Shown: piece by piece, positions 45,445 through 55,256 of the stretch
Numbering within the stretch: position 1 is the stretch's first letter
Layout of the letters: every line of letters begins with the position of its first letter
Origin: Rhodococcus globerulus NBRC 14531
GTDB taxonomy: Bacteria; Actinomycetota; Actinomycetes; Mycobacteriales; Mycobacteriaceae
DNA: 64,000 bases
NCBI RefSeq assembly: GCF_001894805.1
Contig: NZ_BCWX01000003.1
Span: 62,001-126,000, forward strand
Reading direction: 5' to 3'
Made by a program: the position numbers and the translations under genes
The notes under the pieces: model-generated
The model's database searches: none
The model's input: only the letters and a program-made list of their open reading frames with translations
Told to the model about the DNA's origin: nothing

Positions 45445-48400
45445 ATGGACTTCGACCTGCTTGGCCCCCTTCCTTCCGGCACAACGGTATTGGAAGCAAG
45501 CGCGGGAACGGGTAAGACCTACGCCATTGTGGGTCTGGCAACTCGGTGTGTCGCCGAAGGCGTGGCGGATATTTCGCAGGTATTGCTGGTGACGTTCAGT
45601 AGGGCTGCAACACAGGAGCTTCGGGAGCGGACGCGTGAGCGATTCGCTGGTGTATCGGCTGCGCTGGCCGACCCGGACCGTGCCCGTCACTCGGACGACG
45701 TGTTGATTCGTCATCTGGCATCTGCCGACGACGAAGAGGTGGCACGTCGTCGCCGCCGACTTCTGCAGGCACTCGCGGAGTTCGATTCCGGCACCATGAC
45801 CACAACGCACAGCTTCTGCCAGCGGATGCTCGACGGTCTGGGTATCGCGGGTGAGCGGGAACCGGATGCGACGTTTGTCGAATCGGTTGACGATCTGATC
45901 GACGAGGTTGTGTCCGATCTTTACCTCGTCCGCTACAGCGCCCTGGATACGTCCCCACCGTTTTCTGTGAAGGATGCGCTGGCGATCGCGCGGAGTGCGG
46001 TCGCAGACGGGCAAGCTGTACTCGAACCCGATGCCGACGAGGACACCATCCCGGGGCAGCGGGTGTTGTTCGCGGCGGCAGCGCGGGATGAGGTCGAACG
46101 ACGCAAACGTGCCAGGGGGATTCGCGACTTCAACGACCTCCTGACGTTGCTGCACGGGGTGCTCGCCGACCCCGACTACGGACAGGAAGCCTGTCGCCGC
46201 GTGCGCGAGAAGTTTCGTGTGGTCCTGATCGACGAATTCCAGGACACCGACCCACTGCAATGGGATATCTTGCGCCTCGCGTTTCACGGGCACACCACGT
46301 TGGTTCTTGTCGGTGACCCCAAGCAGGCTATCTACGCGTTCCGTGGAGCGGAGGTGCTGAGCTACCTCGACGCCGTACAGCAGGCCGATTCGCATCAGGA
46401 ACTCACTACCAATTGGCGCAGTGACCCCGGTCTGCTGGCTGCGCTCGAGCATCTGTACGGCGGTGCCGCGCTGGGTAACGACAGCATCGTCGCTCATCCG
46501 GTTGCGTCGTCGCACAAGGTTTCCCGGCTTCCCGGGCAGCCGTCGATGCGTTTGCGTTATCTGCCGCGCACCGGCGCAGGTCCGCTCAATCGGTCGCAAT
46601 TTCCCGCGGTCGGCAGATTGCGGAGCCGAATCGCCGACGACTTGGCCGCCGACGTCGTGCGCGTGCTCTCGAGTGGTTCCGAGCTGAGTCTCGGTGGTGT
46701 GAGCCGGCCTGTTGTACCCGGCGACATTGCCGTCCTGGTGCGTAATCACAAGCAAGCCGAGATGATTCGTGGCACGTTGGAACTCGTCGGTGTTCCGTCT
46801 GTATTGACCGGCGGCTCCAGCGTCTTCGCGACGGCGAGCGCAAAACACTGGCTATGGCTGTTGCAGGCCGTCGAGCAGCCTCACCGTGCAGACCGGGTGC
46901 GGCTGGCTGCGCTGTCGCCGATTCTGGGCCATACGCCCGAGGCGATGGATTCCGATGGCGACGCCGTCGTGGCTGCCGTGTCCGGGCAGTTGCGAATGTT
47001 TGCCGAGCTGTTCCAGCGAATCGGGTTTGCGGCGGTTTTCGAAAAAATATCGGGTGAAACAGGTTTGGAGCGAAGAATCCTGTCGTCGCCGTCCGGCGAA
47101 CGTGATTTCACCGATCTGCGTCACGTGGCGCAATTGCTCGGCCGAGTCGCGGCCGAAGAATCGTTCGGCCTGAGCGCCCTCGTACGGTGGTTGGGGGATC
47201 GGATCAAGGACCCGGCGTCGGGAAGCGTGAGTGATCGCAGCAGACGTCTGGACAGCGACGCAGCGGCAGTGCAGATCGCCACGGTTCACGCCAGCAAGGG
47301 CCTCGAGTTCCCGATTGTGTACGTGCCCTTCGGTTGGGACAGCGTCGGCGGATTCGCCGCGGCGACCCAGATGCTCCACGACGGCGACGGACGCCGGATT
47401 CTCGACGTCGGTGGGGCTGAAGGGCCGGGTTACAACACTCGGAAGCTGACTGCTGAAACGGAGGGAGCGGGCGAAGAGTTGCGTCTGCTGTACGTGGCGC
47501 TCACCCGGGCGCAGTGTCAGTTGGTTCTTTGGTGGGCACCGGCATACGGTACGTCGCGGTCTGCGTTGCACAGGTTGCTACTCGGGCGTACACCCGGAAT
47601 CGTGGAGCCCGCCCGAGTGGTGAAAGTACTTGATGACGGCGCCATTGCCACGCGATTGGAATCGTGGCCGGCGGACCGCTCGGACGTGATTTCCGTCGAG
47701 TCGGTCGGGCCGCACCCACCGTCGGTCGATCGTTGGTCCGAATCCGTCTCGGAGACCTACGAGTTGGAGGCAGCTCGCTTCGATCGTGACCTGGATACGC
47801 TGTGGCGCCGGACGTCGTATTCGGCGTTGACGGCGGGCGCTCATCATGCGCCCACCACCGGCAGTGAGGTCGAGGATCCGGGGAAGGACGACGAACCGGC
47901 GGACTTCGTGGACGTCGGACCCGTGGAAGCCTCACCGCTGGAGGCATTGCCGTCGCCGATGAACGGACTTCCCGCGGGCGCCGCGTTCGGCACGTTGGTT
48001 CACGAAATTCTCGAAGTTGTCGATACCTCCGCTGTGGACTTACGCAGCGAACTCGAGATGCGATGTGCACAGGCGGTTTCTGCGCGGGCTGCGGACCTGG
48101 ACCCGGTGGCGCTGGCGAACGCGCTCTTTGCAGTCATGCACACGCCACTGGGCTTCGGAACGCTGGCAACAATCGATCCTTCGGATCGACTGCCGGAGTT
48201 GGACTTCGAATTGCCGCTGGCCGGTGGTGACGATCCGGTGTCATTGATGGTCACGCTGCGTCAGGTGGCCGAACTTCTCCGAAAGCATCTGCCGCACGAC
48301 GACATTCTGGCGGGTTATGCCGATCACCTGGGGCGGGTCGACGCCATACCGATGCGGGGATTCCTGACCGGCAGTATCGATGCAGTACTGCGCATTCCGG

Positions 48401-48753
48401 GGCCTTCGTTTGTGATCGTCGACTACAAGACCAACAGGTTGGGGCGCGGTGATCTCACGGCTGCGCATTACACCCGGGACCTGATGGCAGCTGAGATGAT
48501 TCGCTCGCATTACCCGCTTCAGGCTCTGTTGTACTCGGTTGCATTGCATCGCTATCTGCGGTGGCGACTTGCGGATTACGATCCGGGGCGGCATCTGGGC
48601 GGAGCGCAGTATCAGTTTGTCCGGGGGATGCTCGGACCGGAAAGTCCGCCGGAATGCGGTGTATTCGAGTGGAAACCACCGGCCGCGCTCATCGTCGAGT
48701 TGTCGGATCTGCTCGCGGGTCGATCTTCGCTTGACGTACTGGAGTTCTCATGA
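45445..48753 (+). CDS. recB: exodeoxyribonuclease V beta subunit RecB
   Basis: A 1102-residue UvrD-type helicase with a C-terminal nuclease. Walker A is ASAGTGKTYA (about 18-27). Motif II is VVLIDEFQDTDPLQW, motif III GDPKQAIYAFRG, and motifs V/VI are around VHASKGLEFP and LLYVALTRAQCQ. The RecB nuclease domain has GSIDAVLRI, FVIVDYKTN and the YPLQALLYSVALHRYL stretch. It lies 2 bases after recC and overlaps recD by ATGA. In mycobacteria RecBCD serves single-strand annealing rather than RecA recombination, and the same may apply here. Confidence 0.94.
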   Translation: MDFDLLGPLPSGTTVLEASAGTGKTYAIVGLATRCVAEGVADISQVLLVTFSRAATQELRERTRERFAGVSAALADPDRARHSDDVLIRHLASADDEEVARRRRRLLQALAEFDSGTMTTTHSFCQRMLDGLGIAGEREPDATFVESVDDLIDEVVSDLYLVRYSALDTSPPFSVKDALAIARSAVADGQAVLEPDADEDTIPGQRVLFAAAARDEVERRKRARGIRDFNDLLTLLHGVLADPDYGQEACRRVREKFRVVLIDEFQDTDPLQWDILRLAFHGHTTLVLVGDPKQAIYAFRGAEVLSYLDAVQQADSHQELTTNWRSDPGLLAALEHLYGGAALGNDSIVAHPVASSHKVSRLPGQPSMRLRYLPRTGAGPLNRSQFPAVGRLRSRIADDLAADVVRVLSSGSELSLGGVSRPVVPGDIAVLVRNHKQAEMIRGTLELVGVPSVLTGGSSVFATASAKHWLWLLQAVEQPHRADRVRLAALSPILGHTPEAMDSDGDAVVAAVSGQLRMFAELFQRIGFAAVFEKISGETGLERRILSSPSGERDFTDLRHVAQLLGRVAAEESFGLSALVRWLGDRIKDPASGSVSDRSRRLDSDAAAVQIATVHASKGLEFPIVYVPFGWDSVGGFAAATQMLHDGDGRRILDVGGAEGPGYNTRKLTAETEGAGEELRLLYVALTRAQCQLVLWWAPAYGTSRSALHRLLLGRTPGIVEPARVVKVLDDGAIATRLESWPADRSDVISVESVGPHPPSVDRWSESVSETYELEAARFDRDLDTLWRRTSYSALTAGAHHAPTTGSEVEDPGKDDEPADFVDVGPVEASPLEALPSPMNGLPAGAAFGTLVHEILEVVDTSAVDLRSELEMRCAQAVSARAADLDPVALANALFAVMHTPLGFGTLATIDPSDRLPELDFELPLAGGDDPVSLMVTLRQVAELLRKHLPHDDILAGYADHLGRVDAIPMRGFLTGSIDAVLRIPGPSFVIVDYKTNRLGRGDLTAAHYTRDLMAAEMIRSHYPLQALLYSVALHRYLRWRLADYDPGRHLGGAQYQFVRGMLGPESPPECGVFEWKPPAALIVELSDLLAGRSSLDVLEFS

Positions 48754-50615
48754 CCGAAGCGCAGTTGGCCCAGCGAGCGCGTGGGATCGTGCGCACGTTC
48801 AATGAGGCCGGGGTCCTTCTGGCCGCCGACGTCCACGTTGCTGTCAGATTGTGCACGCTGGGCGGGGAACCGTCGCCAGGCGTGATGTTGGTGGCCGCGT
48901 TGGCGGTTCGGGCGGTGCGCTCGGGATCGGTTTGCCTGGATCTACGACGCATGCAGGATGTCAGCGTCGACGGGGCCACCGAAGCCGAACTTGCCGCGTT
49001 ACCCTGGCCGGAACCTGAAGCGGTGATCAGCGCGTTGCGGTTGAGCCCCTTGGTGATCGGCGGAACTGCCGGGCCGTTGCGACCGCTGCGACTGGTGGAT
49101 AGCGACGACGGAGAGTTGCTGTACCTGGATCGGTACTTTTTGCAGGAGCAGACAATTCGGCGGGTGCTCGACGAGCGAGCCGAGACGCATCCGACAGTCG
49201 ACACCGAACAGTCGCGCACCCGATTGCAGACAACTTTTCAGGGGGATTCAGGCCATACCAGTGGCCCTGACCGTCAGCGCATTGCGGCAGCCCTGTCGCT
49301 CACACACTGGACAACGGTTATCGCGGGTGGCCCGGGTACCGGCAAAACTCACACGGTGGCACGTATTCTTGCGCTGCTTCTCGAAGAGCACGGCAGCGAG
49401 TTACGAATCGGTCTGGCTGCGCCCACCGGCAAAGCGGCTGCGCGATTGCAGGAGTCGGTGCGCGAGCAGGCGGAGCAGTTGAAACTTCCGGCAGACCTCA
49501 CGGCGATGACGCTGCACCGTTTGTTGGGCTGGCAACGGGGCAGCGCCAGCAGGTTCAAGTACAACGCGTCCAACCGCCTGCCGTTCGATGTGATCGTGGT
49601 GGACGAGACGTCGATGGTGTCGTTGACGTTGATGGCTCGATTACTCGAGGCCGTGCGTCCTGACGCGCGACTGCTGTTGGTCGGAGATCCGGATCAGTTG
49701 ACGTCGGTGGATGCCGGCGCGGTCCTCGCGGATCTTGTTGCACGACCGTCGAATGCGGAGGGAAACAAGGCGCTGGCCGACATTGTCGGTGCGGACTTGG
49801 AACCTGGAGGTACTGCCGAATCACTCACCGCGCACGATCGTGAACGTCTCCGCGGCGGCATAGTTCAACTTTCCCGTGGCCGACGATTCGGCGGAATCAT
49901 TGCGCAGTTGGCAAGCGCGGTTCGGGAGGGCAAGGCAGAGGAGGTTATCGGCCTTCTTCGTAGCGGTGATCCCGCCGTGTCGTTTCACGCGCCCGAAGAC
50001 CTCGACGCGCTGCGTTCCGATATCGTCACGAGCGCTGAGTCCGCGACTGGATTCGCGAAGCAGGGTGACGCGATGAGAGCGCTGAAAGCGATGGAATCGC
50101 ATCGGCTTCTGTGCGCACACCGCGACGGCCCGTACGGCGTCAGCCGGTGGGCAAAACAGGCCATGGACTGGGTGGGGGCTGAGGCAGGGGAGTTCCTGAA
50201 TCCTGAACAGTGGTATCCCGGCCAGCCGCTGTTGGTCACAGCCAACGACTACGAGGTCGGCATCTACAACGGAGATACCGGAGTCATTGTCGAGGGCGAG
50301 GGCGGAGTGCTCATGGCAGCCTTCCAGCGCGGCGACAACAATTTCCAGTTACACCCGAGCTCATTGTCCTCCGTGCAGACGGTCTATGCGATGACCATCC
50401 ACCGAAGCCAGGGCAGTCAATACGACACCGTCTCCGTCATGTTGCCGGCCGAGGCGTCGTCGCTGCTCACTCGGGAGTTGTTGTACACCGCGATTACTCG
50501 CGCGCGAACTCATGTTCGCGTGATCGGAACAGAGGAGTCCGTGCGCGCCGGCGTCGAACGCCAAGTGCTCCGGGCCAGTGGCTTGCGACGTGCCATCCGT
50601 CCCTACGACGGTTGA
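48750..50615 (+). CDS. recD: exodeoxyribonuclease V alpha subunit RecD
   Basis: A 621-residue superfamily 1B 5'-3' helicase. Walker A is AGGPGTGKTHTVARIL (about 193-208), followed by GLAAPTGKAAARLQE, the DEAD-box equivalent VIVVDETSMVSL, LLVGDPDQLTSVDAG and, near the C-terminus, TIHRSQGSQYD and LYTAITRAR. The ATG overlaps the recB stop. It is the last gene of recC-recB-recD, and no terminator is obvious before the next gene. Confidence 0.95.
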   Translation: MTEAQLAQRARGIVRTFNEAGVLLAADVHVAVRLCTLGGEPSPGVMLVAALAVRAVRSGSVCLDLRRMQDVSVDGATEAELAALPWPEPEAVISALRLSPLVIGGTAGPLRPLRLVDSDDGELLYLDRYFLQEQTIRRVLDERAETHPTVDTEQSRTRLQTTFQGDSGHTSGPDRQRIAAALSLTHWTTVIAGGPGTGKTHTVARILALLLEEHGSELRIGLAAPTGKAAARLQESVREQAEQLKLPADLTAMTLHRLLGWQRGSASRFKYNASNRLPFDVIVVDETSMVSLTLMARLLEAVRPDARLLLVGDPDQLTSVDAGAVLADLVARPSNAEGNKALADIVGADLEPGGTAESLTAHDRERLRGGIVQLSRGRRFGGIIAQLASAVREGKAEEVIGLLRSGDPAVSFHAPEDLDALRSDIVTSAESATGFAKQGDAMRALKAMESHRLLCAHRDGPYGVSRWAKQAMDWVGAEAGEFLNPEQWYPGQPLLVTANDYEVGIYNGDTGVIVEGEGGVLMAAFQRGDNNFQLHPSSLSSVQTVYAMTIHRSQGSQYDTVSVMLPAEASSLLTRELLYTAITRARTHVRVIGTEESVRAGVERQVLRASGLRRAIRPYDG

Positions 50616-50740
50616 AATGGCTGCATAAGTTCCTCTGGAAGCCCTCGACCTTCAGGTGAGATTGAGTGCGTTTGTATCTGGGTATGTACTTCTGTGCATG
50701 CTCCGCTGTCGATGCTTCATCGAGAGATACGAGACACTAG

Positions 50741-52045
50741 ATGGACTCTGCTGATGCTGAACCCCTCAGTAAGTCGGAACGCGCCGAACTCGAGAAGTTA
50801 CGCGCCCAATTTGCGGCTACCAAGCCGACTGAGAGGCAACGGGCTGAGCATTCGGGGCTTCGGTGGATCGGCGTCTGGATCTTGCTCATCTTGATTCTTG
50901 TGCTGTCGTTCGCCGGTGTTCTCGCGCGTTATGCACGCAGCGAATTGCTCGATTCCGAACGCTACGTGCAGACGGTGGCGCCGCTGGGGTCGAATCCCGT
51001 CATCCAGGGTGAGATCACCAACCGGATCACGGATGAGATCGATTCACAGTTGGACATCGAGAAGGTGACAGCGGACGCGTTGGCAGCGCTGACCGAGAAT
51101 GCGGAGCGGGTGCCGCAGGTAGTGGTCGGTCTCGCGCCGGTCATTGCTGATCAGGCAAAATCGTTCATCCACCAGACAGTCGGCTCCGTGGTGTCCTCGG
51201 ACGCATTCGAGAATCTGTGGGTCGAGGCGAATCGTGAAGCCCACCAATCCTTGACGGCGGTATTGACCGGCGACACGCGAGCTGCGGTCGACATCAGTGA
51301 CAAGGGTGAGGTCAGCATCTCGCTGGCCCCGCTGATCGAGAAGGCGCGCAGCGCACTCGTCGATCGTGGGTTTGCTTTTGCCGACAAGATTCCCGATGTC
51401 GACAAGTCCTTCGTGATCTTCGAATCCCCGAAGTTGGTCAAGGCTCAGCGTCTTGTGTCTGCGCTGGACAAAGCGTCCTCGGTTCTTCCGTGGGTGATCA
51501 TCATTCTCGCAGCCGGGGCAATCTGGTGCGCGCCCAAGGGATCGCGTCTGCGGACTTTGTCGCTGGTCGGAATCACCGTTGCCGTGGCGATGGCGCTCCT
51601 CGCGGTCGCACTCAGCATCGGGCGCGCGGTGTACCTGGACGACATTCCTGCAGACGTGTTGTCGCCCGCGTCAGCCGGGGTTATCGTCGACACCCTTCTC
51701 CTGCCGCTCAAGACCAGCCTGCGGGCCGTCTTCGTTCTCGGCGTTGTGATTGCGATCGTCGGCTATCTGACGGGTGGATCGTCGTCGGCGCTTGCCGTGC
51801 GCCGCGGATTCAGCAAGGCAGTCGACTCTGTCAGATCACCGAGTACGGATCGTGAACCACGTGCCATCGAGACGATATGCGCAAAATATATTGTGGCGCT
51901 TCGCGTTTTGGTCGTTGTCATCGCCGTGGCTGTACTTGTCTTCTGGCGCTACCCGTCGGGTGTTGTCGTAGCGGTGACGGTGCTTGTGACAGTGCTCGCG
52001 TTGGTTGCGCTAGAGGTGATTGCGCGGCCGGCTCGGGTGCATTAG
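50741..52045 (+). CDS. hypothetical integral membrane protein
   Basis: A 434-residue protein. A charged N-terminus of about 40 residues is followed by one membrane helix (about 43-66, WIGVWILLILILVLSFAGVLA) and a roughly 180-residue extracytoplasmic domain (ARSELLDSERYVQTVAPLGSN). Four to five C-terminal helices follow, with a basic loop (AVRRGFSKAVDSVR). This architecture is common in actinobacteria and uncharacterised. No ribosome site is clear before the ATG. A hairpin of the GTGCGCC family ends the transcript. Confidence 0.8.
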   Translation: MDSADAEPLSKSERAELEKLRAQFAATKPTERQRAEHSGLRWIGVWILLILILVLSFAGVLARYARSELLDSERYVQTVAPLGSNPVIQGEITNRITDEIDSQLDIEKVTADALAALTENAERVPQVVVGLAPVIADQAKSFIHQTVGSVVSSDAFENLWVEANREAHQSLTAVLTGDTRAAVDISDKGEVSISLAPLIEKARSALVDRGFAFADKIPDVDKSFVIFESPKLVKAQRLVSALDKASSVLPWVIIILAAGAIWCAPKGSRLRTLSLVGITVAVAMALLAVALSIGRAVYLDDIPADVLSPASAGVIVDTLLLPLKTSLRAVFVLGVVIAIVGYLTGGSSSALAVRRGFSKAVDSVRSPSTDREPRAIETICAKYIVALRVLVVVIAVAVLVFWRYPSGVVVAVTVLVTVLALVALEVIARPARVH

Positions 52046-52058
52046 GGCCTTCGGCCCC

Positions 52059-52098
52059 GTGCGCCTTTTTGGTAGTCGGAACTACCAGAAAGGCGCAC
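52059..52098. terminator. hairpin terminator with GTGCGCCTTT stem (copy 2)
   Basis: GTGCGCCTTTTTGGTAGT (52059-52076) pairs with 52081-52098 with one mismatch around CGGA. Outer GGGCC/GGCCC segments add to it. It sits between the convergent membrane-protein and trpB2 genes and shares its core with 18695 and 58667. Confidence 0.75.
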
Positions 52099-52113
52099 AG
52101 GGCCCGCAGGGCC

Positions 52114-53415
52114 TCAGACGTACGGCGAGTACGCGGGCAGATCCAGCTGACCGTTGCCGGACAGGCCGATCACGATCACCTCAGGTTCGGTGACGGAACG
52201 CGCGTGAGCGATCGCACCCGCAACTGCGTGGGTGGATTCCGGAGCCGGGATGATGCCCTCGGCGCGGGCGAAGATCAGACCGGCGTTCAGTGCATCGTCC
52301 TGATCGATGGCGATGGCATCCATCAGTCCCAGATTGACAGCATGGGAGACCATCGGCGACATACCGTGGTAGCGCAGTCCGCCGGCGTGGATGGCCGGGG
52401 GAACGAAGTCCTTGCCCAGGGTGTGCATCTTGAGCAGTGGGGTCAGGCCGGCAACGTCACCGAAGTCGTAGCGGTACTCGCCCTCGGTGAGGGACGGGCA
52501 GGCCGACGGCTCGCAGGCAACCAGACGAGTCTTGGTGCCCTCACGCAGATTCCGTCCCAGGAACGGGAAGGTCAGGCCGGCGAGGTTGGAACCGCCGCCG
52601 GCGCAACCGAATACGGTGTCAGGGATGGCGTCGCCGGCTTCTTCGAGCTGAACCATGGCTTCCTGGCCGATGACGGTCTGGTGCAGCATGACGTGGTTCA
52701 GGACGCTACCGAGTGAGTAGTGCGTGTTCGGATCCTGCGCGGCAACCTCGACTGCTTCGCTGATCGCCATGCCCAGGGAGCCCGTGGTGTCAGGGTGCGA
52801 TTTCAGCAGTGCGCGACCGGCTTCCGTCAGATCCGACGGCGACGGGTGGCAGATTCCGCCGTACGCCTCCATCTGGATGCGGCGGTACGGCTTGGAGTCG
52901 AAGGACGAACGGACCTGCCACACCTCGACGTCGAGTCCGAGCAGCGCGCCGGCGAAGGACAGCGACGCGCCCCACTGGCCGGCACCGGTTTCGGTGGTGA
53001 GCTTGGTAGTTCCCTCGATGGCGTTGTAGTACGCCTGAGCCACAGCGGTATTCGGCTTGTGTGAACCGACGGGGCTTACGCCTTCGTACTTGTAGTAGAT
53101 GCGGGCAGGCGTTCCCAGTGCTCGCTCGAGGCGGTGTGCGCGGAAGAGCGGGGAGGGCCTCCACATGCCGTAGATCTCGCGGACGGTCTCGGGGATCTCG
53201 ATGTACCGTTCTGTCGACACTTCCTGCGCGATGAGATTCATCGGAAACAGCGGTGCCAGGTCCTCAGGACCGAGTGGCTCGCGGGTGCCCGGGTGCAGGT
53301 GCGGGGGAACGGGTTCGGGGAGGTCGGCCGCCAGGTTGTACCAGTGCGTCGGAACCTTCGACGGGATGGAAACGCCCAATGGTTCGAGCGAACGGTTGAG
53401 TGGGGTGGTGGTCAA
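52114..53415 (-). CDS. trpB2: tryptophan synthase beta-like protein, TrpB2 type
   Basis: A 433-residue PLP enzyme of the TrpB2 subgroup, which is longer than TrpB1 and often encoded away from trpA. The PLP lysine lies in GSHKPN, the glycine-rich phosphate loop in [10 protein letters not shown], and ETGAGQWG is the substrate loop. It makes tryptophan from indole and serine, or salvages indole. The start is TTG at 53415, supported by AAGGAGAG 5 bases before it. Upstream on the same strand lie a hairpin and an 18-codon leader peptide with tandem Trp codons, implying attenuation. No trpA is adjacent. Confidence 0.92.
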   Translation of the reverse strand: MTTTPLNRSLEPLGVSIPSKVPTHWYNLAADLPEPVPPHLHPGTREPLGPEDLAPLFPMNLIAQEVSTERYIEIPETVREIYGMWRPSPLFRAHRLERALGTPARIYYKYEGVSPVGSHKPNTAVAQAYYNAIEGTTKLTTETGAGQWGASLSFAGALLGLDVEVWQVRSSFDSKPYRRIQMEAYGGICHPSPSDLTEAGRALLKSHPDTTGSLGMAISEAVEVAAQDPNTHYSLGSVLNHVMLHQTVIGQEAMVQLEEAGDAIPDTVFGCAGGGSNLAGLTFPFLGRNLREGTKTRLVACEPSACPSLTEGEYRYDFGDVAGLTPLLKMHTLGKDFVPPAIHAGGLRYHGMSPMVSHAVNLGLMDAIAIDQDDALNAGLIFARAEGIIPAPESTHAVAGAIAHARSVTEPEVIVIGLSGNGQLDLPAYSPYV

Positions 53416-53454
53416 CTAACTCTCCTTCATGGATTTCGGTACCTGGTTCGCGGT

Positions 53455-53494
53455 ATCGGGTGATCCAATGCTGGAGCGTTGCGGACCACCCGAT
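53455..53494 (-). promoter_or_regulatory. leader hairpin between the Trp leader peptide and trpB2
   Basis: ATCGGGTGATCC (53455-53466) pairs with GGACCACCCGAT (53483-53494) over 12 bp with one wobble, loop 16 bases. A smaller hairpin CTGACC/GGTCAG (53521-53538) covers the leader stop codon. No U tract follows the large stem, so factor-dependent or translational control is possible instead of intrinsic termination. Confidence 0.6.
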
Positions 53495-53527
53495 CTCGTC
53501 TGGGCAGCACACAGTTGCGGCTGACCG

Positions 53528-53584
53528 TCAGCGGTCAGGCCACCAGCTGTGCGGGGCGGGGAAGGTCACGAGCCGATGGTACAT
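53528..53584 (-). CDS. tryptophan-codon leader peptide (attenuator)
   Basis: An 18-codon frame, MYHRLVTFPAPHSWWPDR, with two consecutive TGG codons (53540-53545) three codons before the end. It lies 112 bases upstream of the trpB2 start on the same strand, and hairpins follow it at once. The arrangement is that of classical trp leader peptides. The ribosome site (GCGGGC) is weak. No other function is evident. Confidence 0.75.
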   Translation of the reverse strand: MYHRLVTFPAPHSWWPDR

Positions 53585-53773
53585 CGAGTGCCCGCATGGT
53601 TGCTGAACCGTCTCGGTCTGTGGACTGGGCGAGGATCGAGTGAGCACGGTTTGTCTCGAGTGAGCATGGACTTCAGCAGGCGGGAAACCGTGCGCACTGT
53701 GCAGAAAGGGTGCTAGCTCCGGGACGTAGCATGAACCCGACAGATGAACGAGAGGAACGGAGGCGCAGTTGCG

Positions 53774-54352
53774 ATGGCAGACCTGAGCTCGCGTGAGCGG
53801 ATGATCCGCAGCGCCGTCGAGTTGATCAGCCGCAACGGCGTCGACGCGACCTCGTTCAACGACGTGATCAAACACAGCAGCGCCCCGCGCGGGTCCATCT
53901 ACCACCACTTTCCTGGCGGCAAAACTCAGCTGATGGTCGAGGCCGTGCAAGCTGCAGGCGCCGTCATCACGCGTCGGATCAGTGCGGCGTCGGCTACCGG
54001 ATCGCCGGCCGACATCATCGATGCCGTCGGCGATATCTGGCGTCGCAACCTCGCGAACTCCGATTTTGCGATCGGCTGTCCGATCATCGCCGGTGGGCTC
54101 GCTCGGGCGAGCGAACCCGAAGTTGCGCAGGCCGCTGCCGAGGTTCTGGCGGGTTGGCAGACACTTGTCGAGACCGCGCTTGGCGAGGCAGGCTCACCGC
54201 CGGATCAGGCGCGATCGATGGCAAATGTGACCATCGCCTCGATCGAGGGGGCCGTTGCGCTGTGTCAGACGACGCGCAGCATCGAACCCCTCGAACGAGT
54301 GATGTCAACTCTGCAGGATCTGTCGGAAACTACTGTGGCGCACCGATATTAA
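53774..54352 (+). CDS. TetR family transcriptional regulator
   Basis: A 192-residue regulator with an N-terminal HTH (RERMIRSAVELISRNGVDATSFNDVIKHSSAPRGSIYHHF) followed by FPGGKTQLMVEAV, typical of the TetR_C LmrA/YxaF subgroup. The ATG at 53774 has GGAGG 11 bases upstream; an ATG at 53744 is in frame without a ribosome site. It diverges from the trpB2 leader. Its 3' end overlaps the convergent aldo/keto reductase gene by 23 bases. Target unknown. Confidence 0.9.
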   Translation: MADLSSRERMIRSAVELISRNGVDATSFNDVIKHSSAPRGSIYHHFPGGKTQLMVEAVQAAGAVITRRISAASATGSPADIIDAVGDIWRRNLANSDFAIGCPIIAGGLARASEPEVAQAAAEVLAGWQTLVETALGEAGSPPDQARSMANVTIASIEGAVALCQTTRSIEPLERVMSTLQDLSETTVAHRY

Positions 54353-55205
54353 GTTCGTCGGGATGGGCGCCGACGCGAGTGCCGTCGTCGAGCGTGGCGA
54401 TTTCGCTGAGGTCGAGTTCGGTGAGTTCGAAGTCGAAGACGTCGATGTTCTCGGCGATGCGGGCATCGTGCACGGACTTCGGAATGACGATGAGGCCGTT
54501 CTGCAGATGCCAGCGGATCAGTACCTGCGCGGCTGACTTGCTGTGCCGATCACCGATTCGGGTGATGATCGGGTCCGTCAAAAGTGTGTTCGGCTTCGAC
54601 GCCGGACCCCATCCTGCGTTACTGGTCCCACCGAGTGGGCTCCACGACTCGACCGCGATTCCATGCTCGGCAGCCTTGTCGCGAATGGCGTGCTGGGGGA
54701 GATGGGGATGCAATTCCACCTGGTCCACAGCGGGAAGCAGCCCACCTCGGTCGACAAGAAGTTGCAGGTGGTGGGGTTCGAAGTTGCAGACGCCGACGGC
54801 CTTCGCGCGGCCTGATTCAGCGATCTTCTCCATGGCGTCCCACGTGCGGAGCAGTCGTTCCTTGTCCTGGAGCGGCCAATGGACTAGGTACAGGTCGACA
54901 TAGTCGACGCCCAATTTCTTGATGCTGGTATCGAACGCTGCCAACGCCGGTTCGTAGCCCTGATCGGAGTTCCACAGCTTTGTGGTGAGGAAAACGTCCT
55001 CACGGGCAACCGATGATGCCGCGATGCCGCGTCCTACGCCCTCTTCGTTGCCGTACGCGGCAGCGGTGTCGATGTGGCGGTAGCCGGCGTCGTCGAGCGC
55101 AAAGCGCACGGCGTGTTCGGTTTCGTCGTTGGTGGCCTGCCAGACTCCTAGGCCGAGTTGCGGGATCGTGGTTCCGGAATTCAGGCTGATGTCGGGGATG
55201 CTCAT
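54330..55205 (-). CDS. aldo/keto reductase
   Basis: A 291-residue NADPH-dependent (beta/alpha)8 reductase. The catalytic tetrad is visible: D in GYRHIDTAAAYGNE with the Tyr in AAYGN, K in LTTKLWNSD, and H in YLVHWPLQ. The cofactor segment IPKSVHDARIAEN lies near the C-terminus. It is related to 2,5-diketo-gluconate reductase/morphine dehydrogenase types. It reduces aldehydes or ketones; the substrate is unknown. Confidence 0.95.
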   Translation of the reverse strand: MSIPDISLNSGTTIPQLGLGVWQATNDETEHAVRFALDDAGYRHIDTAAAYGNEEGVGRGIAASSVAREDVFLTTKLWNSDQGYEPALAAFDTSIKKLGVDYVDLYLVHWPLQDKERLLRTWDAMEKIAESGRAKAVGVCNFEPHHLQLLVDRGGLLPAVDQVELHPHLPQHAIRDKAAEHGIAVESWSPLGGTSNAGWGPASKPNTLLTDPIITRIGDRHSKSAAQVLIRWHLQNGLIVIPKSVHDARIAENIDVFDFELTELDLSEIATLDDGTRVGAHPDELNIGAPQ

Positions 55206-55256
55206 GTATTCAGGCTAGCGAGGCTGCCGACGGATTGCCTGGCATCATGTATTCAC

